Shown here in pieces: positions 46,484 through 58,064 of a DNA stretch of 58,425 nucleotides. The notes beneath the pieces are model-generated. The model ran no database searches, was not told where the DNA came from, and saw only the letters and a program-made list of their open reading frames with translations. The stretch comes from Acanthaster planci (taxonomy: Eukaryota > Echinodermata > Asteroidea > Valvatida > Acanthasteridae): NCBI RefSeq assembly GCF_001949145.1, contig NW_019091488.1:369069-427493 (forward strand). The letters run 5' to 3'. A program made the position numbers and the translations under genes. Every line of letters starts with the position of its first letter. Position 1 is the stretch's first letter.

Positions 46484-46843
46484 CTACAGTACCGCCATTG
46501 ATTGAGCAATTCCAAAATCTGATTGGTTGTCTCTACTTAGTACCTCAGGGACCCTTGGAACTAATAACTCAGTATTTACGTCATGATGGTCATCTGACCT
46601 GGAAACCTTACCACGAATAACATCAACAGAAGAAACTAACTTACCGTCACCAGTTTTACTCTGTCCTTCAAAGAGCTTCACAAGGACACCAATGATGTCA
46701 GCAACATGCTCATATACAGTATCATCTGCATGCTTATCATCAGGTAGTGGGGCAAATGTGTGCCAGAAATGGGGGTGGGGGGGCTGACACAATAGGGGTG
46801 ATGATTCAGATGTACATATGTACATATAATGTGTATTATGCAT
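46484..46843 (-). CDS. Hypothetical ORF or exon
   Basis: A 119-codon frame from ATG to stop. After a low-complexity beginning, the part from about residue 27 (FWHTFAPLPDDKHADDTVYE...) is acidic and protein-like, with VADIIGVLVKLFEGQSK in the middle and DNQSDFGIAQSMAVL at the end. A consensus donor gtaagt lies inside it (minus strand, first base at 46644, after ...GTGACG), so the true exon might stop there. No acceptor is convincing and no family is recognised; a gene fragment or old transposon ORF is possible. Confidence 0.2.
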   Translation of the reverse strand: MHNTHYMYICTSESSPLLCQPPHPHFWHTFAPLPDDKHADDTVYEHVADIIGVLVKLFEGQSKTGDGKLVSSVDVIRGKVSRSDDHHDVNTELLVPRVPEVLSRDNQSDFGIAQSMAVL

Positions 46844-47109
46844 GCATGCAGTATCTTACACCAGAAGGGCATATTTAGGCACATGCTATTTTTAAAGAGC
46901 AACCAAAGGAAAACATGTTTTCTCTGATTTTATCTGTTCAAATAAATACGGAAGCATCCAAATTGAGCGCAGTGTCATTTGTCTTCAGAACTCAACTATA
47001 ACAAGCTAAAAAGGGCTTTTTCTGGTCATGCTAAGATGCCAATTCTGAATGTAGATTGCGTCATTCTGAGAAAACAGAGAAAACGAGGGGAACCCTCGCC
47101 CTGTGTTCG
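46844..47109. other. Spacer, no supported gene
   Basis: AT-rich; nothing recognised. Confidence 0.4.
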
Positions 47110-47195
47110 TAGTGAATAAACCCTGTGCATATCAAACAGCGCATGTAACCATTGTTTGGAGCCATTGTTTGGCATGCACAGGGGTTTATCCACTA
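47110..47195. repeat. Inverted repeat, 86 bp overall
   Basis: tagtgaataaaccctgtgca(t) at 47110-47130 against atgcacaggggtttatccac(ta) at 47174-47195, matching except for one substitution and one extra G. The loop holds the direct duplication ccattgtttgg (47149 and 47162). It could be a small foldback element. Confidence 0.75.
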
Positions 47196-47410
47196 CAAAT
47201 CTCGCCGCAGCGACTTACTATCTGGATTGGATTTATGTTAATTATGATGCTTTCTCATTTAGAATGGCATGAGATTTTGTGTAAAATACGTGCACCGAAT
47301 CGCTGTTTTACGCTGAAAAAGTGTTCCCATTTTCAACATAGGCTTATGTTCAGTCTTTTCTGTGCAAAATATTTCATTTCAATCTGAAAAAAGTGTGGAC
47401 TTCGTTTCAT

Positions 47411-47450
47411 TGTTTTGTTTGTTTGTTTGTTTGTTTGTTTGTTTGTTTTT
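47411..47450. repeat. (GTTT)n microsatellite
   Basis: About nine tandem gttt units ending in a T run. Confidence 0.9.
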
Positions 47451-47469
47451 TGGCTTTGTAAACATTTAC

Positions 47470-47710
47470 GGTCTTTTAAAATTCCTTGGAATCTAGAAAA
47501 TACGCTCCGTCAATGAAAATTCATCCACTCTTCAAAATTTCATTCGAATCTAGAAAAAATGTATTAAATCCCTAAAATTTCGTTCTGCTTTGAAAATCTA
47601 TTCCAAATTTTTAAATTACGATTTTTTTAAAAATGACATTCGCTTTAAAACACGTTCAATTAAAAAATGTTTTCCATTTATCAAAACATGTTCCAATCTT
47701 TTCGACCCTA
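47470..47710. repeat. Degenerate A/T-rich tandem repeat
   Basis: Recurrent words: ttaaaattccttggaatctagaaaa (47476), ttcaaaatttcattcgaatctagaaaa (47531), ctaaaatttcgttctgctttgaaaa (47572), with fainter copies to 47710. gaatctagaaaa recurs at exactly 57 bp (47489, 47546). Confidence 0.45.
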
Positions 47711-48597
47711 GTTCTGCTTCGTAGTTGGGAAGTACTCCAAACAATATAACCCGGACAGTTCGCAAATTCTTGGTACATACGCGGCCGGAATATTACCGAT
47801 ACAATCCGAATGGTCTTTATCTTCCCCGTTTACTCATTTGGCTACCAATTTTATTCATTTTAATCTTTGTAAAAAGTTTTACAATTTTGAGGAGCATTAA
47901 GTAGAAAACGTGTTGACGTTAAACTGAATTTAATATGGACAGGATAAGTTTGGAATAGTTCGACTACTCCCGGATATCTGGGGGGAGTGTTGGTCACGTG
48001 AACAGTACCGGCAGTAAGAATCATTGGGTCTGGTATCTAGACTGAGTCTTAATATACAGTGAGTTGAACTAGTTTTAGCTAACTCGCAACGGCGAGATAT
48101 AGTATCTCGAAAACCTTTTTGCAAGTTGCCCTTATACGCTTCCACACAATGCAGACCAAAACTTGTTACATCTGTTCCGAAAATCTACACTTTGAATACA
48201 GAACAAAAGTGATTCAACTTCAAGTTGAACTGATTTAGAATTTCTACAACCTGGACAGTATAGTGAAAAGTGATAAAAAGCACAATAAAATTGTACGCTC
48301 TAATTTAAAAATGTTACAGGATGATCAAAACCTCGAAAATGCAGAAATTGGAAGTAGGCTTCTTTCCAATGGATGGGCTGAGTTGAGGAGAGGCCTCGGG
48401 ACACAAGGCTCCGTCATGACGTCAAAATTTCCCTGTGACTAGGCCTATAGGCCTACTGCGAAATACTGTATGTGCAATTATACATTAAGCCAGCTACTAA
48501 CCTTTTTGTTTTACAGAAATGTTTTCAAAGAGCAAAGTTGGTGTTCAGAACTTGAACACGAAAACGTGTAAGCTAAATATTCTCTTCCATTATTTAT
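47711..48597. other. Spacer, no supported gene
   Basis: One TGACGTCA at 48417-48424. Otherwise nothing recognised. Confidence 0.4.
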
Positions 48598-48705
48598 ATC
48601 ACAGCAACAGCACCCTCACTCATCCGGAAAACTTCAACCAATGTGTAAAGTTTAGAAAACTGCATTTCCAAAGGTACACTTCACTCCAGATGCATTTCAA
48701 CCAGT
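48598..48705 (+). repeat. Dispersed repeat pair, copy 2
   Basis: Partner of 45767-45850, same orientation, 2.8 kb apart. The 73-codon open frame 48519-48740 overlaps it and is probably not a gene. Confidence 0.45.
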
Positions 48706-49212
48706 TTTCACACACGCAAGAAGATTATGAAGATGCATAAAAAGTAAGTCAAAAATTCATTGAATGTTTCATGGAACATGCACGTTCCATTAGCCGGACA
48801 ACAATTATAGAAGGGGGACTCTGTTGGTGTGAAAAGTGAAATAGAGTGGGTTGAGATAGGGTTTGAGTATCAATAAGAGGGGAAGTAAACAAAAAACAAC
48901 ATAATTTACTTTTTTTCATTAACAACATAACGTTTTGTTCCCGTTTATTCAGCCATTGGGCGCCAGCAGCTATGGGAGCCTAGGTTGTTTGCAATCTAAA
49001 TTAAGACTGACGAGATGCTATTGTACAGCAAGGTGCATAAAAAACCCCTGAAACTCCGTTGAAGCTTGCACTTATTAACTGACGACAGTGTATGATCCGC
49101 GCAAGCCGGGATCTGCGACTTCGAAAAACACTGCGTAGGCCTATACGGAATACGTATGTGCCTGTACACTGGCGTGCGTATGCAAGAGTTGGCACGTTGA
49201 CTGTATAATTAA

Positions 49213-49265
49213 GTTCTGTTCGGCATGGAACAGAACATCTGTATTTTCGGTGCGTTTACGCACCG
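49213..49265. repeat. Two adjacent perfect hairpins
   Basis: gttctgttc (49213-49221) / gaacagaac (49228-49236) with a 6-nt loop, then, 11 nt later, cggtgcg (49248-49254) / cgcaccg (49259-49265) with loop ttta. Both stems are free of mismatches. Could be a structured RNA or a small repeat. Confidence 0.7.
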
Positions 49266-50789
49266 TGGGTTTGGACATTGACGGTTATTAATTTTCAGTG
49301 ACACGTGATCGATGTCCCACAGATCAGATAACGCAGTTATCCAGGCTTTATAATATGCTAAGATTAACCGCCTTAAAGTGGTATGCAGGGGTTTATTTTA
49401 CCACACCACTGGTATTGAAACAGTCACTGTTCATATCTTTTTTTAACACCTTAAACTACACAGTTCCAGAGATGCCCCTCACGGCAAAACGAGAGATATG
49501 CGGGTGTGTTGTGATAAAAACATACTGACCAGGGGTGATTTGTTCCAACGAGTACTGAGAATGGTTTCAATTGATGGTTAAAATTGACCAACATGTCCCT
49601 ACGCTAACAATGCAAATAAAGGCGGGCTAGAGCCCATCACAGTTAAGGTGTTCTTAAAAGAAATGGATGTCTGGTGTAACGACCATTCCCAGTGGCATAC
49701 CTGTACTTGCACTGGTCGAACCCTTCCCCTGTAGAATTCGGAACTGCGCACAAAACCATTCAGTGGCTGCGGTGCCCCTTTCCGAGATTTCACCCACCGA
49801 GTACGTCACTGGTATTCCCAGCAACTTAAAATGTAATTTAAATGTCAGGGCCAGGGGGCTTTTTTGCAGCTCTGTGTTTATCACGCGTTTCTTAATTTGG
49901 TCCTTTGCTTGACATCAGGCAGGCGTCAATATCGACATCTTTTCTTAGCTTCAAAGTATGGTGTGTGTGTGGGGGGGGCGGTCTTACGGCAAAGGTCAGT
50001 AAGTTAAGGATCCATCCCCTCCATACGCTGGGATTTGCAGAAAGGAAAATGACAGGGGAGCCGATTAATTCTGGGAACTCCCGCAGCGCGGGACGGTCTC
50101 AAAGTCTTGCCCGCGCCGCTGCCTGGCTGCTTATCAACACTGCTGATCTCTGACGCGCGTCGGGGGAGGCCAATTTGTCGCACTCTGTCGGATTACCCGA
50201 GTGTGAAGAGCCACCTCTTGAGTCATTAACCCGGCGGCGATTAAAAATACATTCGTGAATGTAACGGTGGCAATCTGCCCCCCCCCCAACATTTATAACA
50301 TCTATACGACACCTGAACACACCGAGGAGTGGGTACAAGGAGCGCATATTGTGCATGTAGCGAGGCTGCCTGTCTGGACGATAAACCTATCGCGCGCTAA
50401 ACACAGCAGGAGCTTGAATTCCAAACCCTCTGATATTAACCGGAAAGGCAGGGAATAAACACGTGACGGCGCTAATGGGCCGGGCGCTTGACAACAGCGC
50501 CTCTGGACCCACGCTTCAGAAGGGGGGGGTGCACGCTGGCATACGCATCGATCCGATGCAGTTTTTCCACCGGAGCAAAATGGCAGTCCCTCGGTTTGGC
50601 TGAAGGCTTTTAAAAAAGCCGATCCGAACAGGTAACGTGGAAAGAGAGGCCCTTCGATCCATTTCGGTGGGAGTGAAAAATGCTTTCAATTACTTGTAAT
50701 TTTCGGGTCAATGAGGGGGCCCGTGAAACCATTAGTCATTGATATTTCAATACCCAGGTCGGAAAACTCGGCGAAAAATGGTGAGGACG
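49266..50789. other. Spacer, no supported gene
   Basis: G-runs near 49970 and 50522 and a C-run at about 50278. The overlapping frames at 49599-49912 on both strands carry no domain I recognise. Confidence 0.4.
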
Positions 50790-50910
50790 GGAAAGGACCG
50801 ATTACGGCCCACATGTATTTATATCAATAAAGCCACGCTTTATGGCTGCCAGCGCCCATTACACAGCAAAGCGCCATTTTCAAAGCAGATTTCAGTGTTA
50901 TTTGCCCTGC
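50790..50910. promoter_or_regulatory. Possible enhancer with inverted caudal/Hox-type sites
   Basis: ataaag-ccacg-ctttat (50827-50843) is a perfect 6-bp inverted pair of TTTAT-type cores, preceded by tcaataaa and followed by tttatgg and cccattacac. Such words suit posterior Hox, Cdx and Pbx-type proteins. The stretch is not simple-sequence. Function is inferred only from motif content. Confidence 0.2.
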
Positions 50911-51362
50911 AGCTAGGCCTAAACCTTTTGGTCGTTACTAACTACAGTGTTCATTAACAGAAAAAAACACTGTCTGTTGGTGGGGGATCTATTATTCGTG
51001 GTGGCTTAATTAATACAGATGGAGACAATAGGCCCTTTTTGGACATTTTGAGAAATAGAGACCGAAAGATTAGACCTTTTGTCGTTTGGGTTTTCAGCGT
51101 TGAAGACTTTGAAGCTGTTTTTTTTTATGTGTTGACTCCGCGAATTTGATTTTTTATCAATCATCATTCTTTTGTATATAAGCCTAATATGTGATTTTTT
51201 GGAAGATTTGGAAACAAATACATGTCAGATTTGCATTATTTTTCTTTAAAAAAATCTCTCGAGTTAGTATTTTTCACGTTGATGTACATATATCATCTTC
51301 AAAGTGCTTATTTCTTGGCTGTGATAATATCAGAATCAGGAATTACCAGGATATCATTCTAA

Positions 51363-51629
51363 CTAAAATTCAACAAAAACCGACTTACCGTACACCATTT
51401 TACCTATGCTGTCTCGATGTTGGAAGTTGCTTTTCAAAGACTTAAGGCCAGCGCAAAATCGGAGCTCGCCGAAGTACTGACTGTATTTGAGTCTGCTCTT
51501 GTATATCAGTCTACGTCCATAGCGCGCCAAAAAGAAGACAAGTTTGGGACCAGGTTTACCTCGAATTTTGTGGAGGAAAATTCACTGAGGACAAACGGTG
51601 GGGATGGGGAGATTGCTGGTCATCCTTGA
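51363..51629 (+). CDS. Hypothetical ORF or exon
   Basis: The frame is open from 51363 to a TGA at 51627-51629, with a first ATG at 51417 (70 codons). The start MLEVAFQRLKASAKSELAEV and the next residues look like an amphipathic helix; the rest is polar (EDKFGTRFTSNFVEEN). GC content rises relative to the AT-rich flanks. Neither the acceptor nor the donor is strong and no family is recognised. Confidence 0.2.
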   Translation, partial: LKFNKNRLTVHHFTYAVSMLEVAFQRLKASAKSELAEVLTVFESALVYQSTSIARQKEDKFGTRFTSNFVEENSLRTNGGDGEIAGHP

Positions 51630-52002
51630 ATTTCGTTCTTGGCCTGACGCATCCAGAGAGCTGTCTAAATTTTATAGTTGTCTTGCACCTGCTGATGTAA
51701 CGTGAAATTTACGTTACAGTGAAAAAAAAAACTGTTTAGCAATGCAACACTTTCCTCAACGCTTTCTTTCCGTCCGTTTGTAAACATGTTTAATGTTTAG
51801 ATCTTTGACAGGTAGGCTAGTGTTTGATTTTTAGGAATGGGAAATCTGACGTTTAACTCGTAAACGTGATCAAAGTGAGTAGCAAGGTTGTTCTTCATTG
51901 CCATTCACCGTCTTCAGAGTGTAACTTCACAATACAATGATGGTCTGGCCCTGTCATTTAAAATTGCACAGGCTCTCCCTCAAATCTTAATTTCTCCTTT
52001 AA

Positions 52003-52078
52003 ATTAGAAATTAGTTAAGTTGCCCTTTACATTAGAAATTAGTTAAGTTGCCCTTTACATTAGAAATTAGTTAAGTTG
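52003..52078. repeat. 28-bp tandem repeat, 2.7 copies
   Basis: attagaaattagttaagttg plus ccctttac at 52003-52030 and 52031-52058, with a 20-bp partial copy at 52059-52078. The copies are identical, so the expansion is recent. Confidence 0.95.
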
Positions 52079-52394
52079 CTATAGCTCGGACTCTAATTTC
52101 AGTAGCAACAACAGTTTTTTTTCTTCTATGTTAACAGCGATTTCTTGAATACACCTTTCCAACTGTTCCAGTGCATTCCTTGCGAATGACTTCGTTTTGT
52201 TACAGATTTTGGGTTTAGTAATAGTACGTGCACCTTGAATTTCCTCAGCACCGATTTCGAGATGCCTCTATGGCCATCGTACATCAGCGTATCATCCGGT
52301 ATTCCCAGCTGTGTTTTAATCATCAGCGGCTTGATTGTAGTCTAATGATCCTTGCGTGGATTTCCCAGCCATCCAAATTAACTAAAAGATCAGA

Positions 52395-52408
52395 CTAATG
52401 ATCATTAG
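52395..52408. promoter_or_regulatory. 14-bp palindrome with paired TAAT sites
   Basis: ctaatgatcattag is a perfect palindrome of the form TAAT-N4-ATTA, the kind of site bound by paired-class homeodomain dimers. A half-site word taatgatcc occurs 52 bp upstream (52343). Function is inferred. Confidence 0.25.
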
Positions 52409-55113
52409 AATCTGTTTTCTCCGCGAGTGTGCTTCATTGTGATCTCGGAGGAAACGAGGTTTGTGCGTATTCCCCTGAGATCAGATTCGACTTCTCGTCT
52501 TTATACCCAGCATGAATGACGACCCCCTCCCCATTTTGATCTAATTGGAGAAGGACAAGCATTGCGCAAATTGCGCGGCAACGCTGCTATGGTTACCGCC
52601 CTATAATTTTCCACAAACAATCACGGCATGGCGGGTAATTGAATGTGTGCCTTCCAACCTATGATGTGTTCTTTTTCTTCTCCTGTGATTGAAGCAATCA
52701 GGACATAGGCCCGATGCTTCAGCGACTGGAAGTTCATATTAAACTGCACAGCCTCTTGGAAATGTTACATAAACGGTGGCCTTCCATAAACATAAGGATC
52801 TAGCGTAAAGTCTGGTCTTGCGAGCTAATATCATATTCTCACGAGACTGTAGGTGTCGAAAATCGATGTCCATTTCTTACCCGAATATTGATGTCAATAA
52901 CACTTGGCTTTTTCATAATTTGCGACGAACCTTTTCGATCCACCCTTGTTTGGAGGAGCATTTGATCCATCCAGTACCTTGATAATTGTGTTTAATGAAA
53001 AAAAAAACCCGAAGTTTTCCCAGGTTGCTGTAATCAATTTTTAGACAGACGTATATTTCCAAATAATATTGCCTGGACTTCCAGTTCGCAAATTGATTGG
53101 TAGTTTTACAAAGACTCTGGTTGAAGACTAGCTTCAAGGGATACCACCTGTTTCACAGTTATAAAAAAACAGTGTATAGAAACTTACTGTTTTACCAGAC
53201 ATGAGAGTTTCAGACTAAATTGATATAAAATGTTTGGATTTCCATGTCATGTCTAATCTGAAAGTAAGCATAATGCCCTTTAAGAATGATGTATAATGTT
53301 TTGTTTGTTGGATGGGTCCGTTAAAACCGTAAACAAGGACTTTCTCAAAGTATCACTGCTCGTTCACAGATGCAAAGTGCAATTCCTTGGCGTTTGTTAG
53401 ATGCAGAGACAAAGCTGTTTGATTCGATTCCCAGAAAAATCCTAATAGCATTATTTAACCATTTGGAATAATAAATCCGATAGTATTTGCTGGTCTAAGA
53501 GCTTCTAAAGCCTTTTCAATTCTTTCGAAATGCGGGGACAATGATCATTTCAAGTTTTTTTTCCTCTGGATGAACTCATTGTACTGCTGCGGCAACATTG
53601 TCATACCACATTCCCTTCGGCCACGAACTTCCATTTTCAACTGACAGGCGATTTAGACTGAATTGAGCAGTAAGAAATTGGAGTGACTAATTGGACAGTG
53701 AGCCCAAAGGGACAAATCCCTTCTGGCAGACCTACTTTTTTGGCATTATTTTAACTGAGGCAAGAAAGATCCGGCATCAATTAAACGTAACCTCGTGCAT
53801 GGATTTGAAAGTCCGGTCGTCTGTGACAAAGCCTTTGGCAAAAAAAAAAATCACCTTGGTGAAAAGGAAAAATGCAGCTTGCATTTTGCATTCGGGATCC
53901 TGGGGCATTTGCGTGACTTTCTCCAAGTTTAGAGGTTAGGCGGAGAGAGGGGGTGTAACAAACCACGCCCTCCTGCGTTGTCTGGCGTTAAATTCAAGGG
54001 GAAGCCATTTTCGATCTTGTTCCCCAAGAATCTATCTTAATATTCAATGAAACCTTTTAAATGGGGTTGGTTCCAGACTAGTATGGAGTTTAGGCCTCAC
54101 TTGAGTTTACTTTTAAATGGGGCTTAAAACATTTAGATATAATTTTTCACGAATTTTTGGAGTATTTTGAACGCAAACTGGCATGAATTTCTGAAGAACG
54201 TTTTTCACTGTTGAGTTTGCTCTCGGGATCTCAAATGTTAGCCTCATTTTCAATTTAAGATGACCAACACATAAATTCAGTCTATTGATTGGCAGCACTG
54301 AGCTCAGAGCGACGGGAAATATCAAACTCTGTTTCATTTGAGTTGAATTCCTCTAATTGCAGTCTTCATACCGTTGGGGCTTTTGTTGTTTTCCAAGGGG
54401 TCCTCTTTTATCCACGCACGTTCGTTCCTCTGTTCTCATCAGCACTACCAGTTTCGTTTCGTGTGATACGTGATGCGACTTGTAAGCCGTTACTTCAAAA
54501 GAGAGTGCAGAAAAACCAATCACAATTTAAATTCTGCCTCGATCCCGCTGTCTCAGTGCGAAAATATGACCGGGACACCTGAGAACGAATCGTAACACCT
54601 AGGGCCCCCAATTTGAATGGCGATAAGTGAAGACGGGTGTTTTTAAAACACATAAGACTGCAAAATTCGCGTCAGGCAATTTGAAAGCTCTCCTAAAGCT
54701 TATCCACAATATCGACACAAGGACGCATAATAAGAGAGTCTCTTGCCGTCCATAAATCCTCAAATTTAATAAGAGAACGTACGGTTTGGATTTCCAAGCA
54801 GGGCTGTATTACGTTGCATGCTGGGGGGTCATCTGCCTCGATTGCCCGGCGTACGGGATGGTGGTGTTACTTTTCTCGAGCAGCTCTCGTCTTGTTCTCA
54901 TTCTTCACGCCAACTTCCCGCCCACTCGGTTTTCATCGCTGGTGCTGCTATTCAGACCTTCGAGGACTGGACTCAAGTTGTTGGTATGCGCTGACCTGGG
55001 ACGCTCAGAAGGGTCAATGGGCTTGTTGACTGCTCGGCTTGGGTGGGGGGGGGGGACAGAAGAAATGATAATAACTTGAACTGGGGACTTCATAGCCTTG
55101 CCTCTCTCTGCAG
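52409..55113. other. Spacer, no supported gene
   Basis: A G-run at 55045-55055. attgcgcaaattgcgc (52561) is a C/EBP-like double site. Open frames lack signatures. Confidence 0.4.
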
Positions 55114-55338
55114 GTACGCACAGTGAGGCATGCCAAAACCTCCGCGGCCGCTCTCTCCGGATACCAACTGGGCCAGGAATCACCTTACCCTCCTGGCCAG
55201 TCGTATAGACGCGACGACTTCATGTTGAGGGGCCTGGAGTGGACTCCAGCCACACTCAGAATGGACTCTCCAGCGGCGACTGCACTCTCTCTTCAAAGCC
55301 CTCTTCAACACCCGCGTCACACCTGTGACATTGAGTGA
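55114..55338 (+). CDS. Possible terminal exon, unidentified
   Basis: A good acceptor (ttgcctctctctgcag, AG at 55112-55113) is followed by 74 open codons and a TGA. The peptide is proline-, serine- and leucine-rich, with SGYQLGQESPYPPGQSYRRD and then DFMLRGLEWTP further on, as in disordered tails of regulatory proteins. The same GC-rich DNA is also open on the minus strand (55180-55539), so the strand is not certain. No donor-bearing upstream exon was found. No family recognised. Confidence 0.25.
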   Translation, partial: VRTVRHAKTSAAALSGYQLGQESPYPPGQSYRRDDFMLRGLEWTPATLRMDSPAATALSLQSPLQHPRHTCDIE

Positions 55339-57444
55339 TGGAGAGCTGCTCAACACGGACGCTTGGTGGCCTGCAATCAGCTGTACGAGACGCCAACAAA
55401 AATAAGACCGCCCTTTTCCCAGTTTCATTGGCAGGCTCTGCGCACTCGCTTTCCCTTGTAGATTTCTCTCATGTCGGTTGCGAAGTAGAATACGAAACTC
55501 CTCAGACGGCGTGGCGTCCCGAATTTTCCGCCTGCTCAATCCAATTAAGATGGTAAAAGCCAGTCGTCAAAATTCGAAACCGATTAAAATTGTGTTAAAA
55601 GGTTCTTGATGCTTATCCGACCTAATTTTGAAAAAAAAAGAAGAAAAGAGTCTGTGCTGGTGCTGACGGCAAATTGCACACCCATGATTTCCAGTCAGCT
55701 AATAACGAGTGTATACACTCAGTGCATGTTGGCCAGTCATGATCATTTTTATCTCCACTTTCTTCTAAAGGTCCCTTTGTCTTTCTTTCACCCCTCGTTC
55801 ATCGTCAAACGCCTGCATTTTTCCTAGTCAGTCATTCGAGGTAAACGGGGTGAGAAAGTTATAAATCTGTCGATTCTCCAGGGGTATTTGTGGTTACGTT
55901 TGCAATCGGGCGTCAGTTAAGCGTGTGAGCTTTATATAAGCCATGGCAGGGCATATTAGACATACGGTCGCGCCTAATGAAGGAAACTGAGAGGCACAAA
56001 TGTATTAAAAACAGAAAAAAATACGTTACCCATTTATCACAATACGCCTGCCTTTCTCAGACTGGCTAGCGAGCGGTGCAGCGTGACGGCCTTAGCGGGG
56101 GGGGGGGGGAATCGCCCTTCACCAAATGGAGAGAGGGGTTGTAGGCCTACATCTCAGACAGGAATGTTGGTCTCTTCCTGTCCTCACCGTCAATATCGAT
56201 CCCAATCGACACCGCCGTCGGCGGGTCTGTTTTTCCAGTCAGACACAGGCTCGAAATGAGACGTTGAGCGGTTTGAATCCCCTCAGCTCGTCAGTAGACT
56301 TGGGCGAAACAATACCATGCCAGCCCCCTCGAATTCAGGACCTTGTCAAATGAGTCAACGCCTTTGCCTATGATATTCCTAGCTTGCCTCAATTAGTTCA
56401 CCTTGCTCTTAGGGAGACGATTATACAAACGCTATGCCGCTACACAACGATACATACAGTAAAGGTTAAATGTTACCGGTATGTGAAGAATATCAAAATG
56501 TTTTTGGAAGTACTTTCAGTGATAAAATCGTGTAATAACATCGAAAACCTAAATTTAGTGGCCAGCTGTACGTCGCTTCGTTTGAAACAAACTGTCATTT
56601 AGAAAATTAAAAGAAATATGTGATTTAGGTAACAGTGTGACGTAAAACTTGTCAAATTTGCCACGAAGAGCTGAACGCTCTTCAAAGTAAATACACCGTT
56701 TGTAAACGATTGAATGCTTACCTGAACACACACTACAAATTTTGAAAAGATAGAATGCTTGTTTCACAAAACCGTTTACCCTGCTTTTAAACACGATGCC
56801 GTCTTTAGATGTGGGGTGATTTGACGAACATGCGTGTAAATTAAAGCTGCCAGGTTGTTGTGTGTTGAATGTGATCGGCCGACCTTCACAATAGGTATAC
56901 CGCGGTGTCCCATTAGTCGATTGCTTAGAAAATCATTGACTCTGCCTCCCCTTACAATCTTGTAAATTAAAAACAAAAAGATGATCGGCCGACGGCGGAA
57001 GGATCGATAGATCGTGCCGGAAGATCGAGCGAGAGCGCAGCGAATAATCGCTCCCAACCTGTTCCACATTCTGAATGAAGCTCAACTCCGATTGATGATG
57101 TGTTAACCTCGTCTCTGGCCAAAATTAATGCAAGGTGCAGGCAACAACGTTTTGATAGTGACATTTACCGCGCGACAGCGCCGAGTGTACAGGCCTACTA
57201 TTTAAAGCACAGATTAATTACAGCGGCTTGAAACAATGTTTGCTATGGTTGTTGTATACACATTTGAGTGTTCGCTGCTTCGCTCCCTTGTAAAACTCTT
57301 AAAGTGAAAACGGACGCGAAAACAGTGTGTGTTCAGACTTTTACCATTGCGAAAAATGTATATCATTTAATGTTTCGTCATCGTTTCCGCTAGTCCGCAA
57401 AAAGGCCTACGTAATGTATATATTCGTAAATAAGGGTTGGTTGG
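55339..57444. other. Spacer, no supported gene
   Basis: A 13-G run at 56097-56109. The 75-codon frame starting at 56126 just after it has no signature. Nothing else recognised. Confidence 0.4.
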
Positions 57445-57813
57445 GTGTCTGCTGGCACTTGTGTTTATTTGGTCATGCCTTTAGGTAACAGTTTAGGTTA
57501 TGTCAGTTCTGGTACAAATTTTATACGAAAGGACCTAGATAGGACAAAAGAAGAATCGAGACTTGCAGAATTTAAATCGTGCTGCCAACGGCTAACGAAA
57601 CAAAATAAAGAACTTGGAAAGTTTTCGATGAAAATAAAATGTAATAATAGTACTTCAGCTCGTGAAATATGTTTGGCACCACATCAACCTCTCGCGTGGA
57701 AGTGGCATACATCTGTATCCAGGACATATGGGGATGGAGATATCCCAAAAATACGTGGAAGTGAAAAACGAAAAGGCATGGAAAGGGGAGAGGAACTCCT
57801 AGATATCACATGA
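57445..57813 (+). CDS. Hypothetical ORF
   Basis: 122 codons open in AT-rich DNA. The middle part (RKDLDRTKEESRLAEFKSCC and following) reads as a charged helix. An acceptor-like tcatgcctttag ends at 57484, inside the frame. No family recognised; a chance frame is as likely as an exon. Confidence 0.15.
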   Translation: MSAGTCVYLVMPLGNSLGYVSSGTNFIRKDLDRTKEESRLAEFKSCCQRLTKQNKELGKFSMKIKCNNSTSAREICLAPHQPLAWKWHTSVSRTYGDGDIPKIRGSEKRKGMERGEELLDIT

Positions 57814-58034
57814 CACCAGGGGACGCTGTTTACTTACACCCCTAACCTTACAACAAAGTAACATTTTTAAAGAATGTTTAATGTATACTTTTTTCTTAAG
57901 TTTGCAGTTCCATTAAATGCATTTTCGTTATTAGGAAGTTCGGAAAAACATCCAATTCCAGCCTTTCACACCGCGAAAAGTGTGGGCGGGTGGGTGAATG
58001 ATACGAACAAGATCCCCCCAATCCAAACATGTAT

Positions 58035-58064
58035 GGGGGTATATACCCCCATCCCCCTGGGGGA
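58035..58064. repeat. Two adjacent G/C-ended palindromes
   Basis: gggggtatataccccc (58035-58050) is a perfect 16-bp palindrome, followed at once by tccccctggggga (58052-58064). Both can extrude as hairpins. Confidence 0.8.
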
